A DNA stretch of 44,251 nucleotides, taken from Candidatus Poribacteria bacterium (GTDB lineage Bacteria > Poribacteria > WGA-4E > WGA-3G). Of the stretch, positions 35,561 through 40,827 are shown one piece after another. The stretch is from contig JAAXHD010000126.1 of assembly GCA_012271015.1 (NCBI GenBank), forward strand, positions 8,922 through 53,172, given 5' to 3'. A program made the position numbers and the translations under genes. Position 1 is the stretch's first letter; every line of letters starts with the position of its first letter. The notes below the pieces were generated by a model, which was given only the letters and a program-made list of their open reading frames with translations, did not search any database and had not been told where the DNA came from.

Positions 35561-36570
35561 ATGCGTCAACTACTCACTGACTTTTATCAAGAGGCCGCCC
35601 ATTCCTCTGACCTTACACCTCTCTTTGCGGACCAATACTTAGAGCAAGATCATCAGGGTATGTCTCAGCGACGGCGTGTCAGCGGTGTCATCAGCAAGAA
35701 TACCTCCAGTGGTCAGCAACGCGGCACGCTTTTGCCTTTGAAACCCTTCTGAAAAAGGAACGCTACTTTGATGCTGGATGTGTCTCCTGCCATACCACTG
35801 GACTCGGTTATCCAACGGGGTTTCAGATAGGTGATCAGGATTCAACGCTCAAAGGCGTGCAGTGTGAAACGTGCCACGGTCCCGGCAAGCAGCACGTCGG
35901 CAACCCCAAAAAGAGCAACATCCGCAGTGCTGCGGATACATCGCTGTGTTTGGAATGCCACGACACGAAACACTCTCCCGGATTCAAAGATGTGGTCGCA
36001 CTGCATACCAAGGATGTTGATCACAGCCGATCACCGATGAACTTGGAGGAACTCTTGACCTCCCGCATCGCACGTGTTGGGAAGCCGACCTTGGAATTGT
36101 TTGTGATGAGCTATTGTCCTTTCGGTGTTCAGGCGGAAGAGAAGATTATTCCGATCGTGAAGGAGTTTGGTAACAAAATTGACTTCAAACTCCAATTCAT
36201 TGCAAAGGAAAAAGAAGCACCTTCACCACAGGATATAACGCCGTTTACGAGCCTGCACGGTTACCCCGAAGTGGCGGAAAACATCCGGCAGCTGTTAATA
36301 GCACGAGAATACCCTGATAAGTATCTGGACTATATTCTATGTCGGGGCAAGAAATTGGACAAGAGTTGGGAAAACTGTGCGGAGAAACTCGGTATTGATG
36401 TGGCGAAGATTCAGGAATTATTTGACAGTCCGGCAGCCGAGCAACTTTTCCGGGAAAACATTCAGCACGCCGCAGCACTAGGCATTCGAGCCTCCCCGAC
36501 AATTTTAGTCGATGGACATCAATTTCGGGCCAATCAACTCCTGCGTGCAAGTGGAACACCGTGCCAGTAA
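35561..36570 (+). pseudogene. Multiheme cytochrome c fused to thioredoxin-fold (DsbA-like) domain, frameshifted and 5'-truncated
   Basis: The frame from 35561 (and in-frame from 35504) reads M-R-Q-L-L-T-D-F-Y-Q-E-A-A then D-H-Q-G. Near 35655-35660 one base is missing and the sequence continues in another frame: Y-V-S-A-T-A-C-Q-R-C-H. Four CxxCH heme motifs follow (CQRCH 35677, CVSCH 35779, CETCH 35863, CLECH 35947), as in cytochrome c554-like proteins. A thioredoxin-fold domain comes next, with LELFVMSYCPFGVQAEEK and the cis-Pro segment RASPTILVDG. No export signal is left. From GTG at 35857 an open 237-codon frame remains, enough for the thioredoxin part. An intact form would handle electrons or thiols outside the cytoplasm, which would fit cysteine-rich peptides. 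Confidence 0.72.
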
Positions 36571-36654
36571 TTACAGTTCACAAATTGGATAAACACCGTT
36601 CAAACAACCAACAAGGATGATGAACCTTTTTTTAAAAAGCCATTAGAAAGCATG

Positions 36655-36775
36655 TCCAGGGGAAGGGCTTCACTCCCGTAGCGATAGTATTCGTCCTGGA
36701 GATGGGTCTCCCAACTGGAGTTGGAAATTCAATTTTGCTGGAACAGAAGCACCGGCAGAAAGGAGAAAAACCGAT
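36655..36775 (+). promoter_or_regulatory. Structured 5' leader of peptide 2 (copy L2)
   Basis: TCCAGG (36655-36660) pairs with CCTGGA (36695-36700); inside it GCGA (36681-36684) pairs with TCGT (36691-36694). The other inner hairpin is weaker here (GGG 36665-36667 with CCC 36675-36677). Downstream stems are CCAAC (36711-36715) with GTTGG (36720-36724) and GCTGG (36737-36741) with CCGGC (36752-36756). AAAGGAG follows. Overall DNA similarity to L1 is high, but the paired arms differ in a matched way. Confidence 0.68.
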
Positions 36776-37006
36776 AGGAAAAGCAACCTTCGCGATAAAA
36801 TCCGTGAATTCATTGCATCTGAGGAAGGCAAGGTAGGAGTCAAAGCACCACTGACGCTTGGTGTCGCCACGGGTAGTGTTTTGTTAGCAAACGCAATCGT
36901 TGGGGCAACACCTGCTGAGGCAGGATCACCATGCATGAGGGATAGAGATTGTGAATACGCACCCTTTAGGTGCTTAATAGAGCACGGCAGTTGTGAAACT
37001 AATTAA
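36776..37006 (+). pseudogene. Small cysteine-rich peptide 2, candidate RiPP precursor with lost start codon
   Basis: The frame is clearly homologous to peptide 1: R-K-S-N-L-R-D-K-I-R-E-F-I-A, then SEEGKVGVKAPLTLGVATGS and a hydrophobic stretch to A-E-A-G. The tail keeps four cysteines, C-x5-C-x6-C-x6-C, ending S-C-E-T-N. At the position of the ATG in peptide 1 the codon is AGG (36776-36778), and I find no ATG, GTG or TTG in frame between the previous stop and there. The rest of the frame is undamaged, so start loss is recent, or a rare start codon is used. Confidence 0.65.
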
Positions 37007-37067
37007 CATTGGAGTACGAATCTGAGTAAGTACTTTAATGTTCTAAAGAAAATCTCAGGAGCAGCAA

Positions 37068-37102
37068 CTGGGTGTGACTTGTTTTGCGACACGCACACCC
37101 AG
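37068..37102 (+). terminator. Hairpin after peptide 2
   Basis: CTGGGTGTG (37068-37076) and CACACCCAG (37094-37102) form a perfect nine-base stem 62 bases after the peptide stop. No T-run follows. Confidence 0.55.
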
Positions 37103-37197
37103 TCCGTTCAAGAGTAGACTTCTTCTAACATATCAGTGTTACACCTTCAAACCTCTCAAGATATTAGCACCTTTATCCAGGTAAGGAGGAGTTATGA

Positions 37198-38169
37198 ATG
37201 AGACGTTCAACATTAGTTATCCTGTGCCTTTTCAGTTTGGGACTGTTAGAAATGAACGTGTGTGTCGTTTTTCCCAAGGCACCCAGCACAGCAAAAATTA
37301 TGTTTGGAACCTACCGTGGTGAAAATCGAGAACTTTATCTCATGAATCCAGATGGCAGTGAGCAAGTCAATATTACCAATAACCGCGCAGACGATATCAG
37401 TGGTAGGTGGTCCCCGACGGGAGAACAGATTCTTTTCGCTTCTGACCGCGACCGGGGGGAGGGTTGGGATCTGTATCTGATGGATACCGATGGTAAAAAT
37501 GTCCAACCCGTCTTTGAGAAATCAGAAGATAGGCGACATCCTGAGTGGTCGCCCGATGGAAAACAGATCGCTTACATGCGCACCGTAGGGGGTGTGGGAT
37601 ACGTCTACATCGCCACAAGTGATGGAAAAAATGAAGAACGATTCGCGATTGGTGGTTCTCCTGCTTGGTCCCCAGAAGGCAACGAACTCGCTTTTGTCGT
37701 TAGAGTCGCACCCGACCGCCTGAACATCTATCTTCTCAACGTCCGCACACGAAAACAGAAACATTTTTTCCCACCCGATGACATCAGCACAGCGAGAGAG
37801 CCTGCTTGGTCCCCTAATGGAACCAAACTTGCGTTTATGTGGCATCAAAAACGACCGCAAGATGAAGGGGAAATCTATACATTGAATCGCGATGGAACGG
37901 GGCTCCAAGAATTTGTAAATCATCCTGAAGAAGGGGTTACAGCACCAGTGTGGGATCCGGACGGAAAGGCACTAATTTATTCACAAGAGGTCGGAAAGTG
38001 GGAAATACACGTTTTCAAAATTATGTTGGCGGATGGTCCTTCGGAACGACTGACAGATGTTGGTCTCTGGAATAATCCTGGTGATTGGTTTGATCCGGCG
38101 TATGCTTTGCCCGTGTCTCCACAACTGCAGTTGCTCCCTACGGTGTGGGGTGAACTGAAACGGAAGTAG
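37198..38169 (+). CDS. Secreted TolB/PD40-type beta-propeller protein 2
   Basis: 323 residues and paralogous to the protein at 34410 along its whole length. Signal peptide MRRSTLVILCLFSLGLLEMN, then blades LYLMNPDGSEQVNITN, RWSPTGEQILFASDRDR, EWSPDGKQIAYMR, AWSPEGNELAFVV, AWSPNGTKLAFMW and VWDPDGKALIYSQE. It shares LLNVRTRKQK and the ending GDWFDPAYALPVSPQLQLL with PTVWGELKRK. The ATG follows AAGGAGGA. Periplasmic or extracellular peptide binding is the most I would infer. Confidence 0.88.
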   Translation: MRRSTLVILCLFSLGLLEMNVCVVFPKAPSTAKIMFGTYRGENRELYLMNPDGSEQVNITNNRADDISGRWSPTGEQILFASDRDRGEGWDLYLMDTDGKNVQPVFEKSEDRRHPEWSPDGKQIAYMRTVGGVGYVYIATSDGKNEERFAIGGSPAWSPEGNELAFVVRVAPDRLNIYLLNVRTRKQKHFFPPDDISTAREPAWSPNGTKLAFMWHQKRPQDEGEIYTLNRDGTGLQEFVNHPEEGVTAPVWDPDGKALIYSQEVGKWEIHVFKIMLADGPSERLTDVGLWNNPGDWFDPAYALPVSPQLQLLPTVWGELKRK

Positions 38170-38230
38170 TATTCATAAAAATAATTTTATTTATCCTTGT
38201 GTAATAGCTTATTGAATCAGTTTTTAAACA

Positions 38231-38353
38231 TTTTCAGCGGGATAGTTCCACCCCATACGCGATACGGTTCGTGCTGAAAATGGGTTTCCTGACAATGCTG
38301 AGGAAACGAATCCCGCTGGCGTGGAGCACCGGCAGAAAGGAGAAACTCTATAA
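38231..38353 (+). promoter_or_regulatory. Structured 5' leader of peptide 3 (copy L3)
   Basis: TTTTCAGC (38231-38238) pairs perfectly with GCTGAAAA (38273-38280) around GGG/CCC (38239-38241 with 38251-38253) and GCGA (38259-38262) with T-C-G-T (38269-38272). GTTTCCT (38284-38290) pairs perfectly with AGGAAAC (38301-38307), and GCTGG (38315-38319) with CCGGC (38329-38333). AAAGGAG follows. A competing perfect pairing exists in this copy only: AGCGGGAT (38236-38243) with ATCCCGCT (38310-38317), which would break both the first and the last stem. Confidence 0.72.
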
Positions 38354-38617
38354 ATGAAAAATAACTCGGTTCGCAGGAGAATTCGTCATTTCCTCAAATC
38401 CGAAGAAGGCCGCGTCGGCATTAAATCCCCGTTGACTTTGGGTGTAGCAAGCGCAAGTGTGTTGCCCGCTCAGGCAATCGTCACGCCTCCCGTTCAGGCA
38501 CATTTAACGTGTATTCCTGGGACGGATGACTGTGCAGAAGATGAGTATTGCTCAGTTTGGTGTGACGAGTGGAGTGGATCAACCTGTATAGGGGAATGGC
38601 ACAGTCAATGCGAATGA
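38354..38617 (+). CDS. Small cysteine-rich peptide 3, candidate RiPP precursor
   Basis: 87 residues. The leader M-K-N-N-S-V-R-R-R-I-R-H-F-L-K is followed by SEEGRVGIKSPLTLGVASAS and a hydrophobic stretch to P-P-V-Q-A-H. The tail has six cysteines (C-x6-C-x5-C-x3-C-x7-C-x7-C) and is rich in Asp, Glu and Trp, with a Dickkopf-like D-D-C-x5-C spacing; Ser and Thr occur near the cysteines. Start chosen at 38354, 11 bases after AAAGGAG. Same inference as peptide 1: leader plus variable core. No propeller gene follows this copy. Confidence 0.72.
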   Translation: MKNNSVRRRIRHFLKSEEGRVGIKSPLTLGVASASVLPAQAIVTPPVQAHLTCIPGTDDCAEDEYCSVWCDEWSGSTCIGEWHSQCE

Positions 38618-38666
38618 TTTTGATTCTTAATCAGGTTATCTAACGAATTATTAATGTATTAACAAT

Positions 38667-38679
38667 CCGCTTTTGGCGG
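38667..38679 (+). terminator. Short hairpin after peptide 3
   Basis: CCGC (38667-38670) pairs with GCGG (38676-38679) followed by TTTC. It is weak, but placed as expected for the end of the peptide transcript. Confidence 0.35.
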
Positions 38680-38695
38680 TTTCACTGTCTATAGG

Positions 38696-38757
38696 CATGG
38701 CGCTCCGGTGGAGAACTTCAAAGGAATTCCTATCAAGGACTCCAATGGGGTGCCATG
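38696..38757. repeat. Imperfect inverted repeat, MITE/REP-like
   Basis: CATGGCGCTCCGGTGGAG (38696-38713) and CTCCAATGGGGTGCCATG (38740-38757) are inverted copies with four mismatches, each flanked by TCTATA on the outside (38688, 38758). It lies directly before the damaged nucleotidyltransferase gene. Confidence 0.65.
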
Positions 38758-38793
38758 TCTATAAGATTTCAGAGGACCCACAAAAAAGGTTTT

Positions 38794-39111
38794 ATGCAAG
38801 CAATTATTCTATGCGGTGGGTTGCGGACGCGGTTGGGTGAAACTACGAAAATGCTCCCCGAGGATCCGAACCTTTTGTGAGAAATAATCAACCCGTTCTG
38901 CAGAGTATATCAATGTTGGAATGTATCTCTTCAATCAAAGGATTTCCGACGCATTTCCTACACAACAGGAGAGTTTCTCAATTGAGCGGACGTTTTCCCA
39001 AATGTCTATGATCTTTATACATTACAAGTCGATGCGGATTGGATTGACATTGGCGTTCCAGAGCCGCTGGCATATGCCCGAAAACACTTCCAAAATGGAG
39101 AATTTCAATGA
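38794..39111 (+). pseudogene. Sugar-1-phosphate nucleotidyltransferase remnant, internally deleted and frameshifted
   Basis: The 5' end is intact: an ATG then MQAIILCGGLRTRLGETTKM, the nucleotide-binding G-G-x-x-T-R-L motif of NTP-transferase enzymes such as mannose-1-phosphate guanylyltransferase. It stops at 38880. After a gap with F-V-R-N-N-Q-P-V, C-terminal pieces follow: N-V-G-M-Y-L-F-N-Q-R-I near 38913-38945, then in another frame N-V-Y-D-L-Y-T-L-Q-V-D-A-D-W-I-D-I-G, ending at 39111 and overlapping the mutase start. Only about 106 codons remain of a usual 230 or more. Originally it probably worked with the mutase to make an NDP-sugar. Confidence 0.75.
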
Positions 39112-40586
39112 ATCGGGATATCTTTAAGGCGTATGATATTCGTGGCATTTTCGGAGTTGACTTTCAACCGACAGATTTTTACGAAATTGCCCGCGCTTTT
39201 GCCGATCATTTCCAACCCAAAATCGTTGCTCTCGGACACGATGTCCGCGAAAGTTCACCGCGACTGTGGCGGCAAGTTGCCCAAGGACTTGTAGACTCGG
39301 GGGTTGAAGTCCTCAACCTTGGTGAGATTTCGACCGATATGCTCTATTTCGCTGTTGTGCACTACCAGACAGATGGCGGCATTATCATCTCGGCATCTCA
39401 CAATCCGGCTGAATATAACGGTATGAAACTCGTCCGCCGGCATGCCGCACCGATATCCGCCGATACCGGTCTCTTTGATATCCGAGATACCCTCAAAACC
39501 GACACCCTATCTCGGGAGCAAAAAACATACTGTCGTGCAATCCCTGAACCTCTTCCATTCTTGAATGTCTATCTGAAGCACCTTCGCTCATTTACAAACT
39601 TGCAGCAGCTCTCCAGTAAGCGGATTGTCATTAATGCCAACAGTGGACTTGCTGGACAGATTGCCGAACATCTGTTAGCAGGAACACCCATCGAGATATG
39701 CGAGCGGTTGTTTACCCAACCCGATGGCACCTTCTCCAAGATCCCCGCCAGCAGACCTGATCCGCTCAGACCCGAGAATCGGGAATTAACCACACAGGCA
39801 GTGAAACGGACAAAAGCGGATTTGGCAGTCGCATGGGACGCAGACGCCGACAGATGTTTCTTCTTTGATGAAAATGGGGTATTTGTCGAAGGCTGCTACA
39901 TTACAGCATTGCTTGCCGAAAAACTCCTGCAGGAGAGAGGGAGACAAACTGTTATCTTTGATCCGAGAGCCGTCTGGGCAGTTGAGAACGCTGTGGTTTC
40001 TGCCAATGGCACACCGCTTCTCAACCGATGCGGACACTCATGCATCAAAACCTGCATGCGAGAAACCGACGCACTCTTCGCAGGAGAGGCGAGTGGACAC
40101 TACTACTTCAAAGACAACTTCTATACCGATAATGGAATGATTCCCTTATTACTCATCCTTGAATACCTGATCGCAAACCAGACATCACTCGCCGAATCTG
40201 TTGATAGCCTCCGATCCACATATCCAGTTTCAGGTGAAATCAACTTCTCCTTTGAAACCCAGCGTCATAAGCGAGAGGCTATAAAGATCATCCAACAAGA
40301 AATATACGCTTTGGGGAACCAGCCCTGTATTGAAATGCCCGTTGACGGTTTGTCGGTCAGATTTCATACAGGTTTCCGTTCACTTGCTGCGAATGGTTAT
40401 GGACAAGGTAATTGGCGGTTCAATCTCCGGGAATCGAACACTGAACCCTTGTTGCGACTCAACGTTGAAACGATTAGCGACGAGGATCTTCTCATTGAAA
40501 AGACAATGAGAATCAGCAAAAAACTTGAGAGCGTTGGCGGTAAACGCCAAACAAAATTCCGCTGGGAATCTGAAAAATCTGCATGA
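39108..40586 (+). CDS. Phosphohexomutase (phosphomannomutase/phosphoglucomutase family)
   Basis: 492 residues, normal for the alpha-D-phosphohexomutase family, which interconverts hexose 6-phosphate and 1-phosphate for NDP-sugar synthesis. Start IFKAYDIRGIFG; catalytic phosphoserine loop IISASHNPAEYNGMK near 96-110; magnesium loop WDADADRCFFF near 243-253; sugar-binding GEASGHYYF near 326-334; phosphate-binding RESNTEPLLRL near 443-453. The start overlaps the end of the ruined nucleotidyltransferase, consistent with a former operon. Mannose or glucose specificity cannot be decided here. Confidence 0.92.
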   Translation: MNRDIFKAYDIRGIFGVDFQPTDFYEIARAFADHFQPKIVALGHDVRESSPRLWRQVAQGLVDSGVEVLNLGEISTDMLYFAVVHYQTDGGIIISASHNPAEYNGMKLVRRHAAPISADTGLFDIRDTLKTDTLSREQKTYCRAIPEPLPFLNVYLKHLRSFTNLQQLSSKRIVINANSGLAGQIAEHLLAGTPIEICERLFTQPDGTFSKIPASRPDPLRPENRELTTQAVKRTKADLAVAWDADADRCFFFDENGVFVEGCYITALLAEKLLQERGRQTVIFDPRAVWAVENAVVSANGTPLLNRCGHSCIKTCMRETDALFAGEASGHYYFKDNFYTDNGMIPLLLILEYLIANQTSLAESVDSLRSTYPVSGEINFSFETQRHKREAIKIIQQEIYALGNQPCIEMPVDGLSVRFHTGFRSLAANGYGQGNWRFNLRESNTEPLLRLNVETISDEDLLIEKTMRISKKLESVGGKRQTKFRWESEKSA

Positions 40587-40603
40587 TATGTGAATTTGAA
40601 CTA

Positions 40604-40652
40604 TTTTTTTTCAGATTATGCACGTTTTTTGCCGAAACAGGGAGTCTTTAAT
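40604..40652 (+). repeat. 48-bp AT-rich repeat, copy 4
   Basis: Reads TTTTTTTCAGATTATGCACG, then AGGGAGTCTTTAA. It starts 18 bases after the mutase stop and matches the reverse complement of copy 2 best. Confidence 0.7.
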
Positions 40653-40827
40653 AAAAACAATCAAACAGTCTAAATTTACGGGTTTCGGTTTGCAATTGTG
40701 TCTGGTATACTCTTAACGAGACGCGCAAAACTCCGTCTTATACCGACACGCGGAAACCTGTTGCAAGCGCGAAATTCAAGAAGATGTTAACATAATCAGA
40801 TATATTCATTCACGATGGAGAATTCTC

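Noticed and set aside
35857-36570. Treating the frame from GTG 35857 as a complete gene
   Set aside because: Two CxxCH motifs and conserved residues lie upstream in the same frame, with no start codon, and the preceding segment continues in a shifted frame; it is the end of a damaged longer gene.
33761-38353. Known riboswitch class for the structured leaders
   Set aside because: I compared by memory with c-di-GMP, SAM, cobalamin, fluoride and preQ1 motifs and saw no matching conserved core. An Rfam search is needed to settle it.
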